Shown: positions 9,711 to 18,081, numbered from the stretch's first letter. The stretch is DNA of 38,265 nucleotides from Bacteroidales bacterium (GCA_007129945.1 SKUN01000116.1:1-38265); one strand, 5' to 3'. The notes: generated from the sequence alone by a model not told the origin. Numbers and translations: made by a program.

Positions 9711-9718
9711 TAAATTTG
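9711..9718 (+). promoter_or_regulatory. Candidate promoter (-7 box) for the symporter/CoA-transferase/oxidoreductase operon
   Basis: TAAATTTG matches TAnnTTTG exactly and lies 25 bp upstream of the symporter ATG, in a 67-bp AT-rich spacer after anmK. The -33 region is T-rich without an exact TTTG. This is the only promoter-like site ahead of the four closely packed genes. Confidence 0.5.
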
Positions 9719-9743
9719 CGGCTTTAATCCAAAAAAGTCTGCA

Positions 9744-11234
9744 ATGAATATCTATCTGCTGATCATCGTAGCCTACTTTGCTTTCATCACCCTGATCTCA
9801 TTCCTGACAAAAAAAGTGGCCAGTCGTTCGGCCGCCGATTACCTGGTGGCCGGCCGCAACCTTGGCATGATAGCATGTGCGGTGGTGGTGGCATCGGAAT
9901 GGCTCGGAGGGATGAGTACAATCGGAGTCAGTGAAAAGGCTTTCGAAACCGGCACCATGCAACCCATCCTGTACAATATTTCCACCGCGCTGGGAATGAT
10001 CATCATCGGATTCACTGTGGCCCGGCATTACCGCGACAATAATGTACATACGGTCAGCGAAATGCTTGAGAACTTGTTTGGGCGCAGAGCAAGAACCGTA
10101 TCCGCCATTGCCTTCCTTTTGGCCTATATCACCCTGGCTTTTGTTCAGTTGCAGACATGCGCCAGCGTCATTGCAGCCATGTTTGAATTCAGCAGAATCG
10201 GTTCTATCCTGATATCGGCGGCCATCATTACAGGTTACACATATATTGGGGGCATGCACGCACTGGCACTCACAGGCATCATCCATGTTGTCGTAATGTT
10301 TTTCGGGATGGGCGTGGCTACTTTCATTGGAATCAGTGAGGTCGATGGCTTTGCAGCCCTGCAAAGCACCCTCGTGGAAAACGGTTCACCTGAGAACCTG
10401 TACAATCCTTTCAGCGGAGGCCTCGGATATGCATGGAGCCTCATATTGGGCGGCGTACTGGGAGGTATGGCCGGGCAGGCCAGCATACAGCCCATATTTG
10501 CTGCACGCACTGCCGCCACAGCCAGAAAGGCAGCCATTCTTTCCTCCCTGATCATTGCACCTTTCGGGATCATGGTGGCGCTACTGGGGCTGGTTGTCAA
10601 AACCGGGCAGGTATATGACATTACCGCTGCCGGTCCGTTGTTCGACCCGGCCATCGGGGAAGCAGGGGCCATCGATCCCAAACTGGTCCTGCCCACACTG
10701 ATGACCACCCCGGAGTTCATCCATCCCGTACTCGGAGGGATTGCACTGGCAGGGATTCTGGCAGCCATCCTGTCTACGGTAGGACCGGTAAATTTTGCCG
10801 TGGTGACCATTGCCACCAAAGACATCTATCACGGGCTGATCAACAAAACAGCGGTAGACAAAAGCCTGATTCGCACCGCCAGGCAGCTGGTGATTATTAT
10901 CAACCTGGTAACCATTCCACTGGCTTATTACGGAACGGGCGCCATACTGGACACCGCGTACATCAGCTACGGCATCAGGGCGATCGGAGCCATTGTGATC
11001 ATCATGGGCATCTACAAACGTGGCTGGATACGCATTGAGGGGGTCAGGATGGCCTTCATCGGCGGAACAGTTGCTGTGATCGCCAATATCATTGCCAAAA
11101 ATATTGGCCTTCCGGTAATTGAAAACACCTATATGGCCATTGGCGCCGCGGTTGTTTTCATAATTATTGGTAATATTGTGGGCAAGGGGAAACCGCAGAA
11201 ACTTCCCTCAGCCAAGGATGATAAGGCGGAATAA
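9744..11234 (+). CDS. Sodium:solute symporter (SSS family)
   Basis: A 496-residue, strongly hydrophobic inner-membrane protein, with about 13 membrane segments judged by eye. The N-terminal region has the SSS signature around SAADYLVAGRNLGMIACA, followed by ASEWLGGMSTIGVSEKAFETG. A conserved loop of the type TARKAAILSSL is present near residues 255-265, and GGIALAGILAAILSTVGPVNFAVVT is typical of the eighth helix that contributes to the sodium site. SSS proteins import sugars, amino acids, pantothenate or monocarboxylates with Na+. As first gene of an operon with a CoA-transferase and a 2-oxoacid oxidoreductase, it most likely imports a carboxylate (inference). The next start is 45 bp downstream. 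Confidence 0.88.
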   Translation: MNIYLLIIVAYFAFITLISFLTKKVASRSAADYLVAGRNLGMIACAVVVASEWLGGMSTIGVSEKAFETGTMQPILYNISTALGMIIIGFTVARHYRDNNVHTVSEMLENLFGRRARTVSAIAFLLAYITLAFVQLQTCASVIAAMFEFSRIGSILISAAIITGYTYIGGMHALALTGIIHVVVMFFGMGVATFIGISEVDGFAALQSTLVENGSPENLYNPFSGGLGYAWSLILGGVLGGMAGQASIQPIFAARTAATARKAAILSSLIIAPFGIMVALLGLVVKTGQVYDITAAGPLFDPAIGEAGAIDPKLVLPTLMTTPEFIHPVLGGIALAGILAAILSTVGPVNFAVVTIATKDIYHGLINKTAVDKSLIRTARQLVIIINLVTIPLAYYGTGAILDTAYISYGIRAIGAIVIIMGIYKRGWIRIEGVRMAFIGGTVAVIANIIAKNIGLPVIENTYMAIGAAVVFIIIGNIVGKGKPQKLPSAKDDKAE

Positions 11235-11279
11235 GTGATTCCGTCAACGATTCAATCGATTGTAAGTCAGGATAATGAT

Positions 11280-12524
11280 ATGAGTGACCAAAAAGACATA
11301 AGCCGTGACACCCCGCTGGCCGGGTTGAAAGTGCTTGAACTGGCCAGTGTGCTGGCAGGGCCCAGCGTGGGGATGTTCTTCGCAGAACTGGGAGCCACCG
11401 TCCTGAAAGTGGAAAATGTAACCACAGAGGGCGATGTGACCCGCAAATGGAAATTGTCGCGTGAACCTTCCGATACAGATATTTCGGGTTATTTTTCCTC
11501 TGTAAACTGGGGGAAAACATCCTTCGCCGTCGATCTTTGTCAGGAGGAAGGCCTGCAAATTATTTACCGGTTAGCGGCCCAATGCGACATCATCCTGGTA
11601 AGCTATAAACCGGGGGATGCAGAAAAACTTAAAGTAGACTACGCAACCCTCAGGGCATACAACGAAAAACTGATCTATGCCCACATAACCGGTTATGGCC
11701 CGCACAATCCCCGCGCAGGATTTGATGCGATTATCCAGGCCGAAAGCGGATTTACCTATATGAATGGCGAGCCGGATGGCCCGCCCACAAAAATGCCGGT
11801 GGCCCTGATGGATGTGCTGGCCGCCCACCATCTCAAGGAAGCCATTTTAATTGCCCTGCTTTACCGCGAACGAACAGGCAAAGGTCAGCATATTGAAGCC
11901 TCGCTTTTCATGGCCGGACTGGCATCCCTGGCCAACCAGGCCACCAACTGGCTAGTGGGAGGGGCCATCCCCGAAAGAATAGGATCGGATCACCCGAACA
12001 TTGTACCCTATGGTACTATTTATGGCACCAAAGATGGTAAAGGGATCGTAATGGCTGCCGGCACCGATAAGCAATTCCGTCAGCTTGTCACTGTATTGGG
12101 CCGATCCGAACTGGGCACTGACCCGCGGTATGCCAAAAACCAGGACAGGGTCAAAAACAAAGAGGATATCAATGGCATTCTGCAATCCCTCATCGGTCAG
12201 TACGACCGGGAAGAAATACTCAGCCTGCTGGGGGAAAAACGTATCCCGGCAGGTGGTGTTTTCAACATGAAGGAGGTATTTGAGGTGCCCGAATCCAAAG
12301 ATATGTTGCTGGAGGGAGATTATAACGACGGGATGCGTATTCGCGGGGTCAGGGCTGTGGCTTTCCACAGTGAACACAAGATGAGCTGTGACAAACTTTC
12401 CCCGCCGCCGCACTATGGTGCACATACCCGCCACATCCTTAAGGATTGGCTGGATTTTGAGGACAATGACATCGAACAGTTAATCAGCAAAGGAGTTGTT
12501 TATGCACGAAAAAAACAGCAATGA
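11280..12524 (+). CDS. CaiB/BaiF-family (class III) CoA-transferase
   Basis: A 414-residue enzyme. The frame extends back to a GTG at 11235, but the ATG at 11280 puts LAGLKVLELASVLAGPSVGMFFAELGATVLKVE, the normal N-terminus of the family, near the start and has a weak AGGA upstream, so I use it. Class III CoA-transferases move CoA between carboxylic acids through an aspartyl-CoA thioester. The catalytic Asp is Asp178 in KMPVALMDVLAAHH. The preceding ITGYGPHNPRAGFDAIIQAESG and the later RTGKGQHIEASLF are also diagnostic. Members include Frc (formyl-CoA:oxalate), CaiB (carnitine), FldA and succinyl-CoA-dependent enzymes; substrate cannot be told by eye. Its 3' end overlaps the next gene by 23 bp. 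Confidence 0.92.
   Translation: MSDQKDISRDTPLAGLKVLELASVLAGPSVGMFFAELGATVLKVENVTTEGDVTRKWKLSREPSDTDISGYFSSVNWGKTSFAVDLCQEEGLQIIYRLAAQCDIILVSYKPGDAEKLKVDYATLRAYNEKLIYAHITGYGPHNPRAGFDAIIQAESGFTYMNGEPDGPPTKMPVALMDVLAAHHLKEAILIALLYRERTGKGQHIEASLFMAGLASLANQATNWLVGGAIPERIGSDHPNIVPYGTIYGTKDGKGIVMAAGTDKQFRQLVTVLGRSELGTDPRYAKNQDRVKNKEDINGILQSLIGQYDREEILSLLGEKRIPAGGVFNMKEVFEVPESKDMLLEGDYNDGMRIRGVRAVAFHSEHKMSCDKLSPPPHYGAHTRHILKDWLDFEDNDIEQLISKGVVYARKKQQ
12491..12495 (+). promoter_or_regulatory. Shine-Dalgarno AGGAG setting the alpha-subunit start
   Basis: AGGAG lies 6 nt before the ATG at 12502, inside the end of the CoA-transferase gene. It favours this ATG over the in-frame TTG at 12496. Strong Shine-Dalgarno sites are uncommon in Bacteroidota, so it stands out against its neighbours. 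Confidence 0.6.
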
Positions 12525-13626
12525 CCAGGTACTGATCGACGGATCACGACTGATCATAGAATCGCTGGCAAGAGCAGGAGCCGATGCATTCATCGGGTAT
12601 CCCATTACCCCGGCAAACCTGCTTTACCTTTATGGTAGTCAGCGAATGGAAATGATGCTCCCGGCACCGGATGAAATCACCACGGTGCAATGGATGGCAG
12701 GTTTGTCTGCAACCGGAAAACTGCCGGTAACCGCCACCTCCTTCCCCGGGTTTGCCCTGATGACCGAATCGGTCAATATGGCCTACATGATGGAACTGCC
12801 CATGGTAATCGTGTTGGTGCAAAGACTGGGGCCGGCAACCGGCACAGCCACCTGCGGCGCACAGGGCGATTTGTTGTTGCTCAATGGCGTACTTTCGGGC
12901 GGACATCCCATTCCCGTGCTGGGCACAAGCAGTTTTGAGGACTGCTGGTCATTGTCAGCCAGGGCTCTGGAAATCGCAGTAAAGCAACGTACCCCGGTTA
13001 TTCTGCTCACATCCAAAGAGGAGGTGATGACGCAGAAAAGTTTCGACATCAGCAGGCTGGAAACAATAAGCAAAGTGGAAAGGAAGTGGTATGACAAAGA
13101 CTGCTGCGATTATAAACCCTATAAACCAACCGGCCTGGTTCCGGATTTTCTTCCTGTGACCCAGGCTGAGCATCAGGTCAGGCTGACTGCTTCGACCCAT
13201 GACCAGGATGGCATTCTTCAGCATTCATCACCCGAAGCACTCGCCAACACCAGGCGGCTTGAAGAAAAGATCAGGACCACCATGAAAGAGGATTACCTGT
13301 TTTACCACCTGGATCACCAGGAAGGGGCTGAGAAACTGGTAACCGCTTATGGTATATCGGCAGCTGCAGCCAGAGAAGCGGTGAGGAAGATGCGCCGGGA
13401 AGGGAAAAAAGTTTCCTTGTTTATTCCAAAAACCTTGCTGCCTTTACCACCAGCTTACGGGGAAATACTTTCCGGTTACAGGCGGGTGGTCATCGCCGAA
13501 GAAAACATGAATAACCAGCTTGGTTCCCTGCTTTTTGGGCAAAAAATGCCGGAAAATATTCGCTTTGTGGGAAATTTGGGCAAAATGATCGCCCCGGAAG
13601 AAATTGAAAAGGAGGTAATGTCATGA
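12502..13626 (+). CDS. 2-oxoacid:ferredoxin oxidoreductase, alpha subunit
   Basis: A 374-residue subunit carrying the pyrimidine-binding half of the thiamine diphosphate site and domain II. The N-terminal domain shows AFIGYPITPAN (YPITP at residues 33-37), the glutamate of DEITTVQWMAG (Glu58) expected to activate the cofactor, TATSFPGFALMTES, and LGPATGTATCGAQGDL (about 110-124), all positions conserved in this family. The C-terminal part (about 265-374) includes LVTAYGISAAAAREAV and VVIAEENMNNQLGSLL, the second Rossmann-like domain. The enzyme oxidatively decarboxylates a 2-oxoacid to acyl-CoA with ferredoxin as acceptor. It overlaps the CoA-transferase upstream and shares ATGA with the beta-gamma gene downstream. 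The sequence differs from textbook VorB/KorA in several places, so I give no substrate or symbol. Confidence 0.87.
   Translation: MHEKNSNDQVLIDGSRLIIESLARAGADAFIGYPITPANLLYLYGSQRMEMMLPAPDEITTVQWMAGLSATGKLPVTATSFPGFALMTESVNMAYMMELPMVIVLVQRLGPATGTATCGAQGDLLLLNGVLSGGHPIPVLGTSSFEDCWSLSARALEIAVKQRTPVILLTSKEEVMTQKSFDISRLETISKVERKWYDKDCCDYKPYKPTGLVPDFLPVTQAEHQVRLTASTHDQDGILQHSSPEALANTRRLEEKIRTTMKEDYLFYHLDHQEGAEKLVTAYGISAAAAREAVRKMRREGKKVSLFIPKTLLPLPPAYGEILSGYRRVVIAEENMNNQLGSLLFGQKMPENIRFVGNLGKMIAPEEIEKEVMS
13610..13615 (+). promoter_or_regulatory. Shine-Dalgarno AGGAGG for the beta-gamma subunit
   Basis: A full AGGAGG lies 7 nt before the ATG at 13623, within the last codons of the alpha-subunit gene. 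Together with the ATGA stop/start overlap it supports coupled translation of the two subunits. Confidence 0.65.
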
Positions 13627-14891
13627 CGGGATCTATGATAAAATCACAGAATCTTCCCTATTGCAAGGGATGCGGCCACGACCTCATCGCCAGAAGCAGC
13701 ACGGAGGCGCTGGAGAGACTGGGTTACAACCCGCTGGATGTAATCGCTGTAACCGACATCGGTTGTCACGGGATCATCGACAAATGCCTGAACACCCATA
13801 CCGTGCACGGGCTTCACGGACGTTCCGTGGCCCTGGGGGCAGGAATCTCTTTCGGAACCGGGAATCAAGACCAGAAAATTGTTGTTTTTGTCGGAGATGG
13901 TGGTACCACCATCGGCCTGCAACATATCATGGAGGCAGCCCGGCTTAACCTGAATGTGACTGTGGTGGTGCATAACAACATGTTGTACGGGATGACAGGG
14001 GGGCAAAGCAGCGGACTGACTCCCCGGGGGTTTTGCACAACCACTTCCTTCAAAGGCAATCCCTTTACCGGTTACGATATTTGCAAACTGGCACATACGG
14101 CCGGTGCCCGTTATGTTTCCAGGATCATGGGCGTAGGAAACATCACCGAAGCCATGATGAAGGCATTTGACCAGGAAGGGTTTTCCCTGGTTGAAGTAAT
14201 GGAGATTTGTCCGAGTTACGGCGTAAAACTTAACCCGCGCCGCAAGCTGAAGGAAATTGTCAAAGAATCAGGACGGGAAGTCGGTGAATGGACCAATGAC
14301 CTCCCGCCTTTCACGAATCAACAGGAGGATAAGACGGCAAACCTGCTTGACAAAACTCCGGTGATTGCAACATCATTCAAGCATCAGCTGCAAAAACCTT
14401 ATTCGCTGATAATCAGTGGTTCAGCTGGCGAAGGCGTGCAACTGGCAGCGAATATTTTTGCCAAAGCTGCCATGAGCGCAGGCTTACACGCCACACAAAA
14501 GGGAAGTTACCCGGTAACCGTGGGTGTCGGATTTTCTACAGCGGAAATCAATGTGTCGCCGGAAGAGGTTCTTTTTCATGGGATAAGCATCCCGGATGTG
14601 GCCTTAATTACCTCCTCTGATGGTCTGCAACACAATCGTCTGCGCATAGAGCGCATGCAGCATGGCAAGTTGTTCATCGATTCCAGCCTCACCCCACCGA
14701 AAACAGGAGCTGAGGTCATCCGGCGGGACTTCAGGTCTGTGGGAGCCAGAAACGCAGCCATACATGCCATTCTCTACCTGTGCAGACAAACCGGGATACT
14801 GGATGAATCCTCCGTGTACCACATAATTCAGGAGGAGGGGAAAGCAGACAAACTGCCGGTGGATAAGATCAAAAAAGCCATGGAGTCTTAA
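13623..14891 (+). CDS. 2-oxoacid:ferredoxin oxidoreductase, fused beta-gamma subunit
   Basis: A 422-residue fusion. Residues 1 to about 235 are the beta subunit: CKGCGHD (Cys14, Cys17), Cys48 in TDIGCHG and Cys196 in EICPSYG can ligate the proximal [4Fe-4S] cluster. The thiamine diphosphate motif runs from VGDGGTT (GDG at 91-93) to HNN (118-119), then MLYGMTGGQSSGLTP as in the KorB/VorA group. After a linker of about 25 residues, residues 258-422 are a gamma subunit, starting SLIISGSAGEGVQLAANIFA. In many enzymes beta and gamma are separate genes. No delta (two-cluster ferredoxin) subunit is encoded nearby, so electrons must leave through the single beta cluster or a partner encoded elsewhere. 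Starts within ATGA of the alpha gene; last gene of the operon. Confidence 0.88.
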   Translation: MTGSMIKSQNLPYCKGCGHDLIARSSTEALERLGYNPLDVIAVTDIGCHGIIDKCLNTHTVHGLHGRSVALGAGISFGTGNQDQKIVVFVGDGGTTIGLQHIMEAARLNLNVTVVVHNNMLYGMTGGQSSGLTPRGFCTTTSFKGNPFTGYDICKLAHTAGARYVSRIMGVGNITEAMMKAFDQEGFSLVEVMEICPSYGVKLNPRRKLKEIVKESGREVGEWTNDLPPFTNQQEDKTANLLDKTPVIATSFKHQLQKPYSLIISGSAGEGVQLAANIFAKAAMSAGLHATQKGSYPVTVGVGFSTAEINVSPEEVLFHGISIPDVALITSSDGLQHNRLRIERMQHGKLFIDSSLTPPKTGAEVIRRDFRSVGARNAAIHAILYLCRQTGILDESSVYHIIQEEGKADKLPVDKIKKAMES

Positions 14892-14908
14892 AACTGTCAT
14901 GGATCAGG

Positions 14909-15811
14909 TCAGGCAAAGGACTCTTCCAGGCGGTTCCGAAGGTTTTCCAGGTCTGATTTTTTGCCTGAGTCTCCCGTGGTATCGTATGATGCTGCCAGGC
15001 TGTTCAGCATTCGCATGAGTATTTCCAGGTCAGTACAGGGCCGGAAAAATTCAGGCAGGGGCTCAAAATCCAGTTTTTTCAGGAATTTGTTGATCTCCCT
15101 GGCAGAGAACAGATCGCCCCCGCTGAACGCATTGATGTAAAAAAGGGGCACATCCTCTTTGACTTTCATCCGGGAGGAATCCAATGTTTCCCCCATATAA
15201 GCCAATACAAAATGTTCCGGCAGGTTAATCCCTTTCACGGGCAGGTCAAGGCTGCGGGCCACCAGCATATACAAAAGCCCCATACTCAGCGGGCTGCCCT
15301 TTTTGGTTTTCAACACCCTGTTAATCAGCGAATTGTCAGGGTCATGATAATCCTCGAGGTTCCCCTGAAAACGATGAATGCCATAAAACACATGGTTGAA
15401 TACCTTTATCTGTTCCAGGGCCGTAAGATTTTCATTGATCTCCAGCCAGACATCCTGGCGTATATTGCCAATTTCCCTCCTGATTTCAGAATCACAGATA
15501 TCCGGATAATTGTAACGGCTCACCGATAACCAGGCCGACAACAGGTCCTTTTCCGGGCTTGCTGCCCAGGCAAATAAATCAGCGGAGAGTTGCTCATAAT
15601 GAATTCCATTTTTAATTGATGTAATTCGTTTGCGCAAGTCCTTGTCCGGCTTTTTGTCCGGCATATTGACTTCCGCTTCCTCAATAAAAGGAAGTGCATC
15701 ATACCCCATCTGAATAATTTTCAGGAAAATTTCCCGAAAAACCTCCGGATCCGGATCATCGATCATGCTGATCAGGGCCTGAATTTCACGTTCTCTGGCA
15801 TCTTGCTCCAT
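14909..15811 (-). CDS. SirB1/transglutaminase-like family protein
   Basis: A 300-residue, probably cytoplasmic protein without signal peptide. Residues about 150-205 carry the conserved block of the SirB1/Transglut_core2 family: NLEDYHDPDNSLINRVL, then KKGSPLSMGLLYMLVARSLDLPVKGINLPEHFVL. This family is widespread, often near housekeeping genes, and its biochemical function is not established; the transglutaminase Cys is replaced (Ser in GSPLSMG), so ordinary catalysis is unlikely. The N-terminal 130 residues are helical, with HEAT-like spacing. It is convergent with the oxidoreductase operon (17 bp between stops) and 21 bp downstream of the nucleoside phosphorylase gene, so the two likely share a transcript. 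Confidence 0.8.
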   Translation of the reverse strand: MEQDAREREIQALISMIDDPDPEVFREIFLKIIQMGYDALPFIEEAEVNMPDKKPDKDLRKRITSIKNGIHYEQLSADLFAWAASPEKDLLSAWLSVSRYNYPDICDSEIRREIGNIRQDVWLEINENLTALEQIKVFNHVFYGIHRFQGNLEDYHDPDNSLINRVLKTKKGSPLSMGLLYMLVARSLDLPVKGINLPEHFVLAYMGETLDSSRMKVKEDVPLFYINAFSGGDLFSAREINKFLKKLDFEPLPEFFRPCTDLEILMRMLNSLAASYDTTGDSGKKSDLENLRNRLEESFA

Positions 15812-15832
15812 CCCGATACTCTAACAGATGTA

Positions 15833-16702
15833 TTATGAAACCAACCTGTCCAGAACCATTCGGATCATCTGGTCGACGGCGGTTTGGTAATCCTTGCTGT
15901 ACGTTTTACTGACCCTGTTGGCAATCACCGTACATATGGTCAGTGCCTGGTGACCCAGCAACCTGCTCAGGCCGTATAATGCTGATGTCTCCATTTCAAA
16001 ATTTGTGATGGCTTGTCCCTGGTACCTGAATGTTTCAATGGTTTCATTCAGATCCGGGTAGGAAAGTGGAACCCGGAGACTCCGCCCCTGCGGCCCGAAA
16101 AATCCGTTCGCGGTGGCCGTGATCCCCGACCGCAGGCCTTCAGCAACCTTTCCCATCAATGCATCCGAAGCTTTAACAATGTAAGGATAAGGCAACTTAT
16201 CATTCCATGAGGTATGTTTTACAAAAGCATCAGACATGGCATCCTCAGTGACCCCTTCGTGGAGGTAAAAATGCAGCAACCCGTCAAACCCAAGCCCGTA
16301 GGCTGATGCAACAAAACTGTCAACCGCTATATCTCCCTGCAGTGCCCCGGTTGTCCCGAGGCGGATCAGATTCAATGACCGGGGTTCCGGCTTAAGCTGA
16401 CGCGCAGGCATATCGATGTTGACCAGGGCATCCAGCTCATTCATCACAATATCGATATTGTCGGTGCCAATACCGGTGGAAAGCACCGTAACAGGTCGCC
16501 CTTTAAAGGTCCCTGTATGGGTCACAAATTCCCGGTTTTGCACCTTGTGCTCAATAGTGTCAAAATGACGGGAAACCGTGGTGACACGGCCCTGATCTCC
16601 GACCAGAATGACGGTATCAGCCACCTGTTCAGGCAACAATTTTAAATGATAAATACTTCCGTCAGGGTTTACGATCAGCTCCGATTCCTTGAATTGTTTC
16701 AT
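15833..16702 (-). CDS. Nucleoside phosphorylase (uridine-phosphorylase-like)
   Basis: A 289-residue enzyme of the PNP/UDP phosphorylase family, which splits nucleosides with phosphate to base and ribose-1-phosphate in the cytoplasm. The phosphate-binding segments are visible: VGDQGRV (Arg39), RLGTTGALQGD (Arg114 onward). The nucleoside/ribose-binding NFEMETSALYGLSRLLGH covers residues 234-251, with Glu236 and Met237 as in uridine phosphorylases. FYGPQG-like FFGPQGR near residue 201 also fits the uridine branch. Base specificity is inferred, not shown. The start ATG follows a good candidate promoter that diverges from cinA. Confidence 0.85.
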   Translation of the reverse strand: MKQFKESELIVNPDGSIYHLKLLPEQVADTVILVGDQGRVTTVSRHFDTIEHKVQNREFVTHTGTFKGRPVTVLSTGIGTDNIDIVMNELDALVNIDMPARQLKPEPRSLNLIRLGTTGALQGDIAVDSFVASAYGLGFDGLLHFYLHEGVTEDAMSDAFVKHTSWNDKLPYPYIVKASDALMGKVAEGLRSGITATANGFFGPQGRSLRVPLSYPDLNETIETFRYQGQAITNFEMETSALYGLSRLLGHQALTICTVIANRVSKTYSKDYQTAVDQMIRMVLDRLVS

Positions 16703-16737
16703 ATAACTTCTGCAGTTTTACCATATGGTCAGGTAAA

Positions 16738-16745
16738 CAAAAATA
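16738..16745 (-). promoter_or_regulatory. Candidate -7 box for the nucleoside phosphorylase gene
   Basis: Leftward reading gives TATTTTTG, an exact TAnnTTTG match 35 bp upstream of the start codon, in the AT-rich spacer shared with cinA. Confidence 0.45.
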
Positions 16746-16793
16746 TCAATAATTAAAGTAAATACCTAAATACTTTTACTCCCGGATTATCAT

Positions 16794-16801
16794 TATTTTT
16801 G
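16794..16801 (+). promoter_or_regulatory. Candidate -7 box for cinA (near-leaderless)
   Basis: TATTTTTG matches TAnnTTTG exactly and ends only 8 bp before the first cinA ATG at 16810. A CTTTTA sits roughly at the -33 distance. Transcription from here would give a leader of only a few bases. Confidence 0.45.
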
Positions 16802-16809
16802 GCCAAAAA

Positions 16810-18069
16810 ATGATGGATGCCTCAATCATATCTATCGGAAATGAACTGCTGACCGGGCAAACGGTCAACACCAATGCGGCATGGATCGCATCCCGGCTGA
16901 ACCTCGCCGGATTCGCAGTCAGAGAAATACAGGTTGTAGGGGATGAGGAATCCGAAATCCTTCGCGCCATAAGCAGTGCCGCTGAACATGCCAGCCTTGT
17001 GCTGATCACCGGAGGGCTGGGCCCCACCCGCGATGACATCACCAAACATGCACTCTGTCAATATTTCAACTGTTCATTGCAGGAGGACCCGGCCGTGCTG
17101 AAAGATATCCGGGGATTCTTCCGGCGCAGAGGACTGGAGATCACCGAACTGAACCGCCGTCAGGCCCTGCTGCCGGATAAAGCCACCGCGCTCAGAAACC
17201 CCGGTGGAACGGCCCCGGGTTTGTGGTTCCGGCAAAACAATACCACTTTTATAGCCATGCCGGGAGTCCCCTTTGAGATGAAAGAAATGATGGATCACCA
17301 GGTGATCCCTGCCCTGGAGAAACAGGGCGGAAAGCAGTTCATCATCCACAAAACAATCCTGACCCAGGGAATCGGGGAATCCACGCTGGCTGAATTGATT
17401 GCCGTGTGGGAAAGCTCACTGCCGGAAACGATACAGCTGGCCTACCTGCCCTCACCCGGAATTGTCAGACTCAGGTTGACGGCCCAGGGCGATCGGGAGC
17501 AAGTGCTCAAACGGCTCATTGACCAGAAGGTGGAAGAGCTGCATCTGATCATCCCAGAATTTATATGGGGCTATGATGATGACACCCTGGAAGGTATAAC
17601 GGGAGAGATACTCAAACAGCATGGACTCAGGCTGGGAACCGCTGAGAGTTGTACCGGTGGTTACATTGCCCACCGGATTACCAGTATCCCCGGAAGTTCT
17701 GAGTGGTTCAACGGCTGTATTGCAGCCTATGCCAACCTGGCCAAAGAAAAGTTGCTGAATGTCAGTCCGGAACTGATCCGGAATCACGGGGCAGTCAGCA
17801 GAGAAGTAGCCGAAGCCATGGCCACGGGCGCACAAAAAGCATTAAACTGCCACTATGCCATTGGCATCTCGGGTATCGCAGGCCCCGGAGGCGGAACTAA
17901 GGAAAAACCGGTGGGTACTGTATACATTTCAGTGGCCGGCCCTTCTTCCGTAATCAGCAGGAAATATCAGTTCGGCGATAACAGGGAAAGAAACATCATA
18001 CGTGCAGGAAATGCAGCACTCGCCCTGCTCAAAGAAAAAACGGAATCAGACCTGAGAATAGCCAAATAA
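16810..18069 (+). CDS. cinA: CinA: ADP-ribose pyrophosphatase / nicotinamide-nucleotide amidase
   Basis: A 419-residue two-domain protein. The N-terminal MoCF-like domain (about 1-170) shows [21 protein letters not shown] and [15 protein letters not shown], the COG1058 pyrophosphatase signature. The C-terminal amidase domain (about 255-415) shows [21 protein letters not shown], with the conserved Ser and Thr, and [22 protein letters not shown]. CinA hydrolyses NMN to nicotinate mononucleotide and NH3, salvaging pyridine nucleotide. Length matches the full-length form (about 410-425). Two start codons, 16810 and 16813, are adjacent. It diverges from the nucleoside phosphorylase gene and is followed by fbp after 55 bp. 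Confidence 0.94.
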   Translation: MMDASIISIGNELLTGQTVNTNAAWIASRLNLAGFAVREIQVVGDEESEILRAISSAAEHASLVLITGGLGPTRDDITKHALCQYFNCSLQEDPAVLKDIRGFFRRRGLEITELNRRQALLPDKATALRNPGGTAPGLWFRQNNTTFIAMPGVPFEMKEMMDHQVIPALEKQGGKQFIIHKTILTQGIGESTLAELIAVWESSLPETIQLAYLPSPGIVRLRLTAQGDREQVLKRLIDQKVEELHLIIPEFIWGYDDDTLEGITGEILKQHGLRLGTAESCTGGYIAHRITSIPGSSEWFNGCIAAYANLAKEKLLNVSPELIRNHGAVSREVAEAMATGAQKALNCHYAIGISGIAGPGGGTKEKPVGTVYISVAGPSSVISRKYQFGDNRERNIIRAGNAALALLKEKTESDLRIAK

Positions 18070-18073
18070 GCAA

Positions 18074-18081
18074 TATATTTG
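18074..18081 (+). promoter_or_regulatory. Candidate -7 box for fbp
   Basis: TATATTTG, just after the cinA stop, matches TAnnTTTG exactly and lies 43 bp before the fbp start. The -33 region falls inside cinA and has no clear TTTG. Confidence 0.4.

Noticed and set aside
10235-10825. 196-codon open frame on the minus strand
   Set aside because: Antisense to the symporter gene; membrane-protein genes often give long antisense frames.
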